Translations under genes and position numbers: made by a program
NCBI RefSeq assembly: GCF_002920535.1
Contig: NZ_PQSS01000011.1
Coordinates: 1 to 64,000 of the forward strand
DNA: 64,000 bases
Direction of reading: 5' to 3'
DNA from: Streptomyces sp. Ru71
GTDB taxonomy: Bacteria; Actinomycetota; Actinomycetes; Streptomycetales; Streptomycetaceae
The notes under the pieces: generated by a model
The model's input: the letters and a program-made list of their open reading frames with translations, nothing else
Databases searched by the model: none
Told to the model about the DNA's origin: nothing
Shown here: one piece after another, positions 32,643 through 40,255 of the stretch
How positions within the stretch are numbered: position 1 is the stretch's first letter
Layout: every line of letters starts with the position of its first letter

Positions 32643-34862
32643 GTGACAGCAGCAACGCACTCCACCCTCTTCCCGCAGGTACCGGACTCCCCGGACGCGG
32701 TGCTCGAAGGGCTCGACCCCGAGCAGCGCGAGGTGGCGACCGCCCTGCACGGACCGGTGTGCGTGCTGGCGGGCGCCGGCACCGGTAAGACCCGCGCGAT
32801 CACCCATCGCATCGCCTACGGGGTACGCGCCGGCATCCTGCAGCCCTCCAGCGTGCTCGCCGTCACCTTCACCAACCGCGCCGCGGGCGAGATGCGCGGC
32901 CGGCTCCGCCAGCTCGGCGCGCAGGGGGTGCAGGCCCGCACCTTCCACTCCGCGGCCCTGCGGCAGCTCCAGTACTTCTGGCCGAAAGCGATCGGTGGCT
33001 CCCTGCCCCGGCTCGTCGACCGCAAGATCCAGCTCGTCGCCGACGCGGCGGCCGCCTGCCGCATCCGCCTGGACCGGGGCGAGCTGCGGGACGTCACCGC
33101 CGAGATCGAGTGGTCCAAGGTCACCCAGACCGTCCCCGCCGACTACGCGCTCGCCGCCGCCAAGGCCGGCCGGGAGACCCCACGCGACCCGGCCGAGATC
33201 GCCCAGCTGTACTCCGCCTACGAGGACCTCAAGCGGCAGCGCGCCGTCATCGACTTCGAGGACGTGCTGCTGCTGACCGTCGCCGTCCTGCAGGACCGGC
33301 ACGACATCGCCGAGCAGGTCCGCGCCCAGTACCAGCACTTCGTCGTCGACGAGTACCAGGACGTCAGCCCCCTGCAGCAGCGGCTGCTGGAGCTGTGGCT
33401 CGGCGACCGGGACGACCTGTGCGTCGTCGGCGACGCCAGCCAGACCATCTACTCCTTCACCGGCGCCACCCCCGACCATCTGCTCGACTTCCGGCTGCGC
33501 CACCCCGGCGCCACGGTCGTCAAGCTGGTCCGCGACTACCGCTCCACCCCGCAGGTCGTCCACCTCGCCAACGGGCTGCTCGCCCAGGCCCGCGGCCGCG
33601 CCGCCGACCACCGCCTGGAGCTGATCTCCCAGCGGCCCCCGGGGCCCGAGCCGGTCTTCACCGAGTACACCGACGAGCCCGCCGAGGCCGAGGGCTGCGC
33701 GCGCCGCATCCGCGAGCTGCTCGACGCGGGCGTGCCGGCGAGCGAGATCGCCGTCCTGTTCCGCACCAACGCCCAGTCCGAGACCTACGAGCAGGCCCTC
33801 GCCGACGCCGGCGTGCCCTACCAGCTGCGCGGCGCCGAGCGGTTCTTCGACCGGCCCGAGGTGCGCAAGGCCGGCATGGCGCTGCGCGGCGCGGCCCGCT
33901 TCGGCGGCAACGACTCCGCCCTCGACGAGGCCGTGGACCTGCCCTCCCAGGTGCGGGCCGTGCTCTCCGGCGAGGGCTGGACCCCGCAGCCGCCGGCCGG
34001 CTCCGGTGCCGTGCGCGAACGCTGGGAGTCGCTGGCCGCGCTGGTGAACCTCGCCCAGGACTTCGCCGCCGCCCGGCCCGGCGCCACCCTCGCCGACCTC
34101 GTCGCCGAACTCGACGAGCGGGCGGGCGCCCAGCACGCCCCGACCGTGCAGGGCGTCACCCTCGCCTCCCTGCACTCGGCCAAGGGCCTGGAGTGGGACG
34201 TCGTCTTCCTGGTGGGCGTCGCCGAGGGCATGATGCCGATCACCTACGCCCGCACCGACGAGCAGATCGAGGAGGAGCGCCGGCTGCTGTACGTCGGCAT
34301 CACCCGCGCCCGCGAGCGGCTGCACGTGTCCTGGTCGCTCTCCCGCTCGCCCGGAGGCCGTCCCAGCCGCCGCCCCAGCCGGTTCCTGGAGGGGCTGCGC
34401 CCCGGCTCGTCCGGCGCCGTCGGCCGGGGCGGTGCGGGCGGTGCCGGGGGCGTGGAGCGGGGCTTCGGCAGCGGCGGCCGTGCGCCGGCGGAGGCCGCGC
34501 CCCGGCGCAGAGTGCGCACCCCGGCCCGCTGCCGGGTGTGCGGGCGCACCCTCACCGACGCCGGTGAGATGAAGCTGATGCGCTGCGAGGACTGCCCCTC
34601 CGACATGGACGAGGGCCTGTACGAGCGGCTGCGGGAGTGGCGGGCGGAGCAGGCCCGGCTCAGCGGCCAGCCCGCCTTCTGCGTCTTCACCGACCGCACC
34701 CTGATGGCGATCGCCGAGGCCGTCCCCGACGACGAGCGGGAACTGTCCCGCATCCCCGGTGTGGGCGCCCGCAAGCTGGGCCGCTTCGGCGCCGACGTCC
34801 TGGCCATCTGCGCAGGCCGCGACCCGGTCGAGAGCCCTGCGGAAGACGAGATCGACGACTGA
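32643..34862 (+). CDS. uvrD2: UvrD2-type DNA helicase with tetracysteine and HRDC domains
   Basis: A 739-residue superfamily 1 helicase. The motor is complete: LDPEQREVA, Walker A GAGTGKT (44-50), FTNRAAGEMRGRL, VVDEYQDVSPLQQ, SLHSAKGLEWDVV and YVGITRARERLHVS. After it come a four-cysteine zinc module (RCRVCGRTL ... MRCEDCP) and a C-terminal HRDC domain (LRTLMAIAEAVPDDERELSRIPGVGARKL region). This architecture is diagnostic of mycobacterial UvrD2, which is essential in mycobacteria. The start is GTG 32643, with CAGCAT 6 nt upstream and no ribosome-binding site, again leaderless-like. It ends just before the wblC promoter. Confidence 0.94.
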   Translation: MTAATHSTLFPQVPDSPDAVLEGLDPEQREVATALHGPVCVLAGAGTGKTRAITHRIAYGVRAGILQPSSVLAVTFTNRAAGEMRGRLRQLGAQGVQARTFHSAALRQLQYFWPKAIGGSLPRLVDRKIQLVADAAAACRIRLDRGELRDVTAEIEWSKVTQTVPADYALAAAKAGRETPRDPAEIAQLYSAYEDLKRQRAVIDFEDVLLLTVAVLQDRHDIAEQVRAQYQHFVVDEYQDVSPLQQRLLELWLGDRDDLCVVGDASQTIYSFTGATPDHLLDFRLRHPGATVVKLVRDYRSTPQVVHLANGLLAQARGRAADHRLELISQRPPGPEPVFTEYTDEPAEAEGCARRIRELLDAGVPASEIAVLFRTNAQSETYEQALADAGVPYQLRGAERFFDRPEVRKAGMALRGAARFGGNDSALDEAVDLPSQVRAVLSGEGWTPQPPAGSGAVRERWESLAALVNLAQDFAAARPGATLADLVAELDERAGAQHAPTVQGVTLASLHSAKGLEWDVVFLVGVAEGMMPITYARTDEQIEEERRLLYVGITRARERLHVSWSLSRSPGGRPSRRPSRFLEGLRPGSSGAVGRGGAGGAGGVERGFGSGGRAPAEAAPRRRVRTPARCRVCGRTLTDAGEMKLMRCEDCPSDMDEGLYERLREWRAEQARLSGQPAFCVFTDRTLMAIAEAVPDDERELSRIPGVGARKLGRFGADVLAICAGRDPVESPAEDEIDD

Positions 34863-34875
34863 TGCCAACTCGTCG

Positions 34876-34915
34876 AAAAAATAGTTTGCGCATGCCCCAG
34901 CAATCCCCATAGGTT
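34876..34915 (+). promoter_or_regulatory. wblC promoter with AT-rich WhiB7-type activator site
   Basis: AAAAAATAGT (34876-34885) directly abuts a -35 TTGCGC (34886-34891), and TAGGTT (34910-34915) follows after 18 nt. WhiB7/WblC activates promoters that carry an AT-rich block immediately upstream of -35, bound by its AT-hook, and it regulates itself. Transcription would begin near 34922, giving a leader of about 600 nt. Spacing and composition fit; not tested. Confidence 0.75.
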
Positions 34916-35026
34916 CTTAGGCACGAGAGCAGCGGCCTTCTCGGAGGCGCTGATTCCGTGTTGTACTTGCATATCCGCCGGACCGGTGCACATCGGTCCA
35001 CGAGACGCCGAGAGGAGGCGAGTCCA

Positions 35027-35353
35027 GTGATCAGCATCAACGCCAACAACACCAGCACCACGGCCAAAATGACCGATCTCGCGGCCGTCTCCCTGTGCAT
35101 GCTCGGCGCCTCGATCCCGGGCACCGGTCTGTCCGGCATCCGTGCCGTGCGTCCGGCGTCCGCCGTTGCCCTCGCGGGTCTCCCTGTCCGCGAGCGCGAT
35201 GAGCGACCGACCAAGGCACTGGAAGCGGCAGTAGTGGCGCAGGCTCAGGCCTATGCCTTTACGGCGACCGGTGCCGGTGTCCGGAAGCAGACGACGCACC
35301 ACCACCAGATGTGGGCCTTCCGTGGGCCAGAACCCTGGAGTGATCCAGCCTGA
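35027..35353 (+). CDS. Upstream ORF in the wblC leader (108 residues)
   Basis: GTG 35027 is preceded by GGAGG at 8 nt and encodes a 108-residue basic protein with no known domain. It starts with a Thr/Asn-rich stretch, has an Ala/Val-rich middle and ends HHHQMWAFRGPEPWSDPA. The stop lies 23 nt before an intrinsic terminator, which is the geometry expected of a sensing upstream ORF whose translation decides whether transcription reaches wblC. A GTG at 34958 (GGAGG at 10 nt) is in frame and could extend it. It may be a regulatory peptide rather than a stable protein. Confidence 0.6.
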   Translation: MISINANNTSTTAKMTDLAAVSLCMLGASIPGTGLSGIRAVRPASAVALAGLPVRERDERPTKALEAAVVAQAQAYAFTATGAGVRKQTTHHHQMWAFRGPEPWSDPA

Positions 35354-35376
35354 TCTTCGATCAGGCCGGCGCCTTC

Positions 35377-35419
35377 AGGGCCGCGGAACCCCATCCGGGA
35401 TCCGCGGCCCTTCTGTTTT
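35377..35419 (+). terminator. Intrinsic attenuator in the wblC leader
   Basis: An 11-bp stem (AGGGCCGCGGA and its complement TCCGCGGCCCT) followed by TCTGTTTT lies 108 nt before the wblC start and after the upstream ORF. Two smaller hairpins just upstream (CTGGA-gtga-TCCAG at 35334-35347 and CCTGATC-ttc-GATCAGG near 35349-35365) overlap the end of that ORF and could switch with it. WhiB7 genes are known to be controlled by ribosome-dependent attenuation. Confidence 0.8.
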
Positions 35420-35526
35420 CCCCGAACGGGGACGGCGGAGCGAAGGGGCCTCGGGACAAGAAAAGAACCCGGTACCAGCCGCCCCCCGGCCAACAGGCCG
35501 GAACGACCAGACGAGGAAGACGATCC

Positions 35527-35895
35527 GTGCAACTCGAAGCGCACGCCCCGTCCGTACCGCCTTCCGACACGATCCCCAAGCCCGGCTCCACGGAGGACTC
35601 CACCTTGACCCCGCTCACCGCGCTCACCGCGCTCGACGACGCCATCGAGAACCTCGGCGTACCCGTCCCGTGCCGCTCCTACGACCCGGAGGTCTTCTTC
35701 GCCGAGTCGCCCGCGGACGTCGAGTACGCCAAGTCCCTGTGCCGCACCTGCCCGCTGATCGAGGCCTGCCTCGCCGGCGCCAAGGAGCGGCGTGAGCCCT
35801 GGGGCGTCTGGGGTGGCGAGCTGTTCGTGCAGGGTGTCGTCGTCGCCCGGAAGCGGCCGCGTGGCCGCCCGCGCAAGAACCCGGTCACGGCATGA
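35527..35895 (+). CDS. wblC: WhiB7-family regulator WblC
   Basis: A 122-residue iron-sulfur transcription factor that activates intrinsic resistance to ribosome-targeting antibiotics. The four cluster ligands are Cys49, Cys72, Cys75 and Cys81 (C-x22-C-x2-C-x5-C). The GVWGG turn is at residues 93-97, and the C-terminal AT-hook KRPRGRPRK (about 109-117) separates WhiB7/WblC from other WhiB proteins. It works with the principal sigma factor at promoters with AT-rich upstream sequence. The start is GTG 35527. It is preceded by a long leader with an upstream ORF and attenuator, and its stop overlaps the next gene (ATGA), so they are co-translated. Confidence 0.95.
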   Translation: MQLEAHAPSVPPSDTIPKPGSTEDSTLTPLTALTALDDAIENLGVPVPCRSYDPEVFFAESPADVEYAKSLCRTCPLIEACLAGAKERREPWGVWGGELFVQGVVVARKRPRGRPRKNPVTA

Positions 35896-36215
35896 ACACC
35901 GCAGGAACGATCGACCGCCCCCTCACGCACGACCCCAAGAAGCAGGCCCCGATGAAGCCGTCCACCAGCGAGCTCACCAGCTCCGTGATCGAAGACGTCA
36001 CCACCACCGGCGCGACCGACTCGCGCCAGAACAGGACCCGTGAGATGCAACTCATCCCAGAAGCCCTGGCACGTGCGCATATGCATGAGCGCCTGCGGGA
36101 GGCCGAGCGGGACCGCCTGGCCGTGCGCCTGGCGGCCGCCCGCCGGATGCAGCGCAGGGCGGAGCGCGCCTCGCTGCGTGCCCGCCGCGCGCTCGCCATG
36201 GCGGTCATGCACTGA
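35892..36215 (+). CDS. Small basic protein coupled to wblC
   Basis: A 107-residue protein starting in the ATGA overlap with wblC. The N-terminal half is Thr/Ser-rich; the C-terminal half (from MQLIPEALARAHMHERLREAERDRLAVRLAAARRMQRRAERASLRARRA, described here by its pattern of Arg/Ala/Glu heptads) is a very basic amphipathic helix, perhaps a coiled coil or nucleic-acid-binding helix. I recall similar conserved small proteins near Streptomyces wbl genes, but no function. It is followed by a very strong terminator. Confidence 0.72.
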   Translation: MNTAGTIDRPLTHDPKKQAPMKPSTSELTSSVIEDVTTTGATDSRQNRTREMQLIPEALARAHMHERLREAERDRLAVRLAAARRMQRRAERASLRARRALAMAVMH

Positions 36216-36300
36216 CCTGGTGCCGCTGAGGCACACCGCCACCGACACCGCCGAGCCAGTGGCACTCCCGGCAGCAGCGGCCTCCCGTTCCGGGAGGCTT

Positions 36301-36350
36301 CCCGCGGGGGCCGGTCCGTTCCGCACGGACCGGCCCCCGCGGGCGTTTGC
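36301..36350 (+). terminator. Strong intrinsic terminator after the wblC operon
   Basis: A 19-bp perfect GC-rich stem (36301-36319 paired with 36325-36343, loop TCCGC) followed by CGTTTGC lies 85 nt after the second gene's stop. Confidence 0.9.
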
Positions 36351-36386
36351 CCGGCGATCATCCGGCCAGGGGGTTATCGTCGCCGG

Positions 36387-36608
36387 ATGACGAGCCTTCC
36401 CGGCAGCGGGGACATCGGCGACAACGGCGGCCCACCGGACCGGCCCGGGCCGCCCGTGTGTGCCCGGTGCGGTGTCACCGCCACCGAGCCGCAGCCCGCG
36501 ACCTGGACCTTCTCGGTGGAGAACGGCGTCCGCCGCTACTTCTGCGACGCCTGCTCCCGGGAGAACCTGCGGGCGATCGAGGGCCGCCTGGACTCCGGCT
36601 GGTGGTGA
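36387..36608 (+). CDS. Small zinc-ribbon-like protein
   Basis: A 73-residue protein with two Cys pairs, CARCG (about residue 25) and FCDACSRENLRAIEG (about residue 53), forming a likely treble-clef or zinc-ribbon knuckle around a short beta region (TWTFSVENGVRRYF). The start is ATG 36387; TATCGT ends 6 nt before it, so it is probably leaderless. It is conserved in Streptomyces as I recall, with no known function. It converges on the ABC1 kinase gene. Confidence 0.78.
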   Translation: MTSLPGSGDIGDNGGPPDRPGPPVCARCGVTATEPQPATWTFSVENGVRRYFCDACSRENLRAIEGRLDSGWW

Positions 36609-36651
36609 CCAGGGCGAGCCCGGGAGCCCACGCCCGCCCCCGCCCCCGCCC

Positions 36652-38022
36652 CTACGCCTGAGCCGCCGACGCCTCCTCGTCCGCGGGGTCCTCGGGCTCG
36701 AACCCCGGCAGCCACTCCTGAAGCTCCTCGCGCATCCGCACGGTGGCCCCCAGCTGGCACAGCACCCCGATGGTGCTCAGCGTCACCCGGTGGATCAGCA
36801 GATAGGCCGGCGGCAGGTTGAGCTGCTTGCCCAGCTGGTAGGCGGGGGAGCGGGGATCGGCGACCCGGGCGGCCTGGCTGCGCATCCAGCCGCGGGTGAA
36901 GGTGAACTCCTCGACCCGGGCGGGCTCGATGATCGGCAGCAGATAGTCCAGGACCGCGTCCGGGTCCAGCTCGATCGACTCCTTGACGAAGCCTTCCGCG
37001 CACAGCAGCTCGTAGACCGACTCGGCGTCGCCGTCGAGGGTCATCCGCAGCGAGTTGCCGATCGGGGTGGGCAGTCCGCCCGGCAGCCGGTCGACCGTGC
37101 CGAAGTCCAGCACGCCCAGCCGCCAGTCGTCCTCGCCGTCCGGACCGCCGGGCAGCAGACGGAAGTTGCCCGGGTGCGGGTCGGCGTGCAGTAGGCCGGT
37201 GCGGGCGGGACCGGAGAACAGGAAGCGGGCCAGCAGCTGCCCGGCGCGGTCGCGCTGCTCCTGGGTGCCGTCGGAGATCACCTCCGACAGCGGGATGCCG
37301 TCCATCCACTCGGTGACGAGGACCTGCTCGCGCTGGTGGACCACGGCCGGGACGACCACGTCGGGATCGCCCGCGAACTCCTCCGCGTGCGCCTGCTGGG
37401 CCTGCGCCTCCAGCCCGTAGTCCAGCTCCTCCGACACCCGGTCCTTCAGCTCCGCGATCAGCGGCTTGATGTCCATGCCGGGGATCAGCGGACCCAACAA
37501 CCGGGCGAAGCGGCTCAGTTGGTTGAGGTCGGAGAGCAGCGCCTCACCGGCGCCCGGGTACTGCACCTTGACGGCGACCTCGCGGCCGTCGTGCCACACG
37601 GCCCGGTGGACCTGGCCGATCGAGGCCGCCGCCGCCGGCTTGTCCTCGAACTCCTCGAACAGCTCGCGCCAGTCCTCCCCGAGCCGCTCGGACAGCACGG
37701 CGTGCACCGTGCGGGTCGGCATCGGCGGCGCCGCGTCCTGCAGCTTGGTCAGGGCGGCACGGTAGGGGCCGGCGATCTCCTCGGGCAGCGCCGACTCGAA
37801 GACGGACAGCGCCTGCCCGAACTTCATCGCGCCGCCCTTCAGCTCGCCGAGCACCTTGAACAGCTGCTCCGCCGTGCGCTGCTGCAGCTCGCGGCCGACG
37901 ATCTCCGCGGACTCGCCCACGATCCGCTTGCCCAGCCCCCAGGTCGCCCGGCCGGCGAAGCCGAGCGGGAGCGCGGCGAGCTTGGCGGTCCGGGTGACCG
38001 CCTTCCGAGGAAGATCAGACAT
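36652..38022 (-). CDS. ABC1/UbiB (AarF) family atypical kinase
   Basis: A 456-residue member of the ABC1/AarF/UbiB kinase-like family. Signature motifs are KGGAMKFGQ (KxGQ, about residue 62), the Ala-rich nucleotide loop AAAASIGQVH (about 131), VAVKVQYPG with the conserved Lys, EELDYGLEAQ, LHADPHPGNF (catalytic loop), and VLDFGTVDRL (DFG). In other organisms these proteins act in quinone or isoprenoid lipid metabolism; the Streptomyces role is not known. The start is ATG 38022 after TTGGAGGG; it overlaps the end of the ThiF-like gene by 8 nt, so they form an operon. Confidence 0.92.
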   Translation of the reverse strand: MSDLPRKAVTRTAKLAALPLGFAGRATWGLGKRIVGESAEIVGRELQQRTAEQLFKVLGELKGGAMKFGQALSVFESALPEEIAGPYRAALTKLQDAAPPMPTRTVHAVLSERLGEDWRELFEEFEDKPAAAASIGQVHRAVWHDGREVAVKVQYPGAGEALLSDLNQLSRFARLLGPLIPGMDIKPLIAELKDRVSEELDYGLEAQAQQAHAEEFAGDPDVVVPAVVHQREQVLVTEWMDGIPLSEVISDGTQEQRDRAGQLLARFLFSGPARTGLLHADPHPGNFRLLPGGPDGEDDWRLGVLDFGTVDRLPGGLPTPIGNSLRMTLDGDAESVYELLCAEGFVKESIELDPDAVLDYLLPIIEPARVEEFTFTRGWMRSQAARVADPRSPAYQLGKQLNLPPAYLLIHRVTLSTIGVLCQLGATVRMREELQEWLPGFEPEDPADEEASAAQA

Positions 38023-39238
38023 GCGCCCTCCAAGTCCCAGCCGGCCGCGCCGCCCGTGCCCGACGGCGTACCTGAGTCGACGACCGTTGCACAGACATTG
38101 TCTCGTGCCCTCCCCCGTCCTCTAAGGCGTGTTCCCCCTCGTCTTTCCCCGAGCTGCTGCGCGCCGCCGCGCACGGGCAGTCCGAGTGTGGCCACAATGG
38201 TCGCGCATGCCACTGGAGCCCCGGCAGAGACACCTCCCAGCGAGCGCCCGCCGCGGCGGCGAGGCCGCGGTCGAGGAAGGCGAGCGCATGGGCGGCGGCC
38301 AGCCCGGCGACCGTGGTGGCCAGGGTGAGGTCGCAGGGCCGCACCGGGCGCCGCCGTCCGGACCGCCACTGGGCGACCATGCGGTTCCAGGCCGGGTCCC
38401 GGTCGGCGCGGTCCAGGTGCAGACAGCCCGCGCAGGCGCTCTCGCCGGGCAGGACGAGCGGGCCGACGACACCGGTCGCTTCGACCACGCCCGCGTACAG
38501 GTGCGGGATGCCCGAGGAGACGAGGCCGTCCGCCGCCGACGGCGCGGGCGCGTGCACATCGACGTCGTCGCGCGGGGCGATGATCACCAGGGACAGCGGT
38601 GGCCCGCCGTCCTCGCCGGGGGAGCGGGTGCGGCGCGGCGGCCGGTCGGGGGCGGCCCGGCGTGCGGCGCGGCGGGCCGCCTCGTCCCGGCGCTCGCCGA
38701 CCGTGTCCACGGGCAGCCCGGCGGGGGCGACGTCCCACGGCTCGACCCGGCCCGTGTCGCGGACGTCGACCTCGCCGACGCCCGCGGCGGACAGCAGCGC
38801 GGCCACCGCCGACCCCACTCGCCCGGCGCCGCGCACCTGCACCCGCAGATCGCGGCGGGCGGCCAGCAGCGCGAGCGCCTCGCCCGGTGCGGACGTCGTC
38901 AGCGACAGCGACTCCAGGTCCGGGCGCAGCCGGTCGAGGACGTCCTTCTTGGCGCGCAACGCCTGCGCGGCCTCTCCTCCACCGCGCGCGTCGTCGAGCA
39001 GGCCGGCCCGGGCGAGCCGCTCCACCAGCCGGTCGACATGGCCGTCGGGCAGATCCATGCGGGGCGCCTGCTCGCGCAGCAGGGGCAGCCCGCGGGTGCC
39101 GTCGAGCAGTTCGAGGAAGCTGCCCGTCGCCGTGTCCACCGGGCCGAGCGTCATGGCGTGCGCCGGTGTCATCCCGAACTGCACGGTGTTCAGATCGCGC
39201 CAGCCGCGCCGCAGCGCGGGTTTCACCACTGGATGCAT
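38015..39238 (-). CDS. ThiF-like (E1-type) protein, possibly degenerate
   Basis: A 407-residue protein. The first 100 residues form a helical segment (MHPVVKPALRRGWRDLNTVQFGMTPAHAM) of the kind seen before ThiF domains in actinobacteria. The Rossmann motif is GAGRVGS (about residue 136), less canonical than GxGxxG of active E1 enzymes, and no clear adenylation Arg/Asp set is visible. Late cysteines CAGCLH and DCPC could bind zinc. The start is ATG 39238; a TTG at 39271 is in frame. Its end overlaps the ABC1 kinase start. Substrate unknown; a role in peptide or cofactor modification is only possible. Confidence 0.8.
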   Translation of the reverse strand: MHPVVKPALRRGWRDLNTVQFGMTPAHAMTLGPVDTATGSFLELLDGTRGLPLLREQAPRMDLPDGHVDRLVERLARAGLLDDARGGGEAAQALRAKKDVLDRLRPDLESLSLTTSAPGEALALLAARRDLRVQVRGAGRVGSAVAALLSAAGVGEVDVRDTGRVEPWDVAPAGLPVDTVGERRDEAARRAARRAAPDRPPRRTRSPGEDGGPPLSLVIIAPRDDVDVHAPAPSAADGLVSSGIPHLYAGVVEATGVVGPLVLPGESACAGCLHLDRADRDPAWNRMVAQWRSGRRRPVRPCDLTLATTVAGLAAAHALAFLDRGLAAAAGARWEVSLPGLQWHARPLWPHSDCPCAAARSSSGKDEGEHALEDGGGHETMSVQRSSTQVRRRARAARPAGTWRAHV

Positions 39239-39283
39239 CGCAGGCCCCCGTAGCCCGAGAAGGGTCGACAAATGGAAGGAATG

Positions 39284-39299
39284 TCCGTGATGTCACGGA
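39284..39299. promoter_or_regulatory. Perfect 7-2-7 palindrome upstream of the ThiF-like gene
   Basis: TCCGTGA-TG-TCACGGA is a perfect inverted repeat centred 53 nt upstream of the ThiF-like ATG, in the divergent spacer with the metallopeptidase gene. Its size suits a dimeric repressor. The regulator is unknown. Confidence 0.45.
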
Positions 39300-39415
39300 T
39301 AGTCCGCCGGTGCCGATGGGGCAGGGGCGTGGGGGTGTCCTCGCCCCACCGGCGCTTGCCAGCATGCCGGTCTGCGCGGCCCGGCGCCGACGGTTATCCA
39401 CAGGCGACCGGATTC

Positions 39416-39444
39416 GTCGTACTTGTCGTACACATCGGTCGTAC
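39416..39444. repeat. Three GTCGTAC direct repeats in a divergent promoter region
   Basis: GTCGTAC occurs at 39416-39422, 39425-39431 and 39438-39444 in an AT-richer patch, about 80 nt upstream of the metallopeptidase start. Such clustering looks like an operator or activator array. Chance cannot be excluded. Confidence 0.4.
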
Positions 39445-39526
39445 AAATCCAGCGCACGGTGGGGCACCGGAACAGAAGCGTTCGGGAGGCGGGACTTCCG
39501 CCGTGTGCAACGGGTAACGTCGGGGC

Positions 39527-40123
39527 GTGTCCGCCGACCCCCTGCACCGCGCCGCAGCCCCACAGCGCAGTACGACGAGCCCGCCGACCGGCGGCTCGGG
39601 GACGAGCGCGATCGAGGTGCGCAGAAGCAACCGACGACGCCGGACGGTCTCCGCCTACCGGGAGGGCGACCGCACCATCGTGCTCATCCCCGCCCGCATG
39701 TCCGAGGCCGAGGAGCGCCGCTGGGTCGACGTCATGCTGGACAAACTGGCCGCGCAGGAGAGCAAGCGGAAACTGGGCGACGGTGAACTGGCCGAGCGCG
39801 CCGAGCGCCTGTCGGAGCAGTACTTCGACGGCCGCGCCCGCCCCACCTCCGTGCGCTGGGTCACCAACCAGAACACCCGCTGGGGCTCCTGCACCCCGGC
39901 CGAGGGCAGCATCCGCCTGTCGCACCGGCTGCAGGGCATGCCCGAGTACGTCGTCGACTACGTCCTGCTGCACGAGCTCGCCCATCTGCTGGTGCCGGGT
40001 CACGGGCCGCGGTTCTGGCGGCTGCTGGAGGCCTACCCGCGCACCGAGCGGGCCCGCGGCTACCTGGAGGGCGTCGTCGCGGCCGAACGGCTGCCGCACG
40101 TGCCCGGCGCGCGCGGAGAGTGA
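39527..40123 (+). CDS. YgjP/DUF45-type metallopeptidase
   Basis: A 198-residue SprT/WSS1-like zinc peptidase of the M48-related YgjP family. It has the family core TRWGSCTPAEGSIRLSHRL (about residues 117-135), the zinc motif H149-E-L-A-H153 and the downstream PGHGPRFW with a third ligand. These short proteases are cytosolic and poorly characterised. The start is GTG 39527; TAACGT at 39515-39520, 6 nt before, indicates leaderless transcription. It is divergent from the ThiF-like gene. Confidence 0.9.
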   Translation: MSADPLHRAAAPQRSTTSPPTGGSGTSAIEVRRSNRRRRTVSAYREGDRTIVLIPARMSEAEERRWVDVMLDKLAAQESKRKLGDGELAERAERLSEQYFDGRARPTSVRWVTNQNTRWGSCTPAEGSIRLSHRLQGMPEYVVDYVLLHELAHLLVPGHGPRFWRLLEAYPRTERARGYLEGVVAAERLPHVPGARGE

Positions 40124-40255
40124 TCGCGCGCGCCGCCTGCGCAGCAGCCCGGCGACCGTTGTGTAGCGGGTCTGTACCGGCTTCATCCGATGTCGGCGTT
40201 TGCCGTTAGCCTGGCGCGACGCACTCACATTCGGGATGGGGGACGGTCGTAACGC

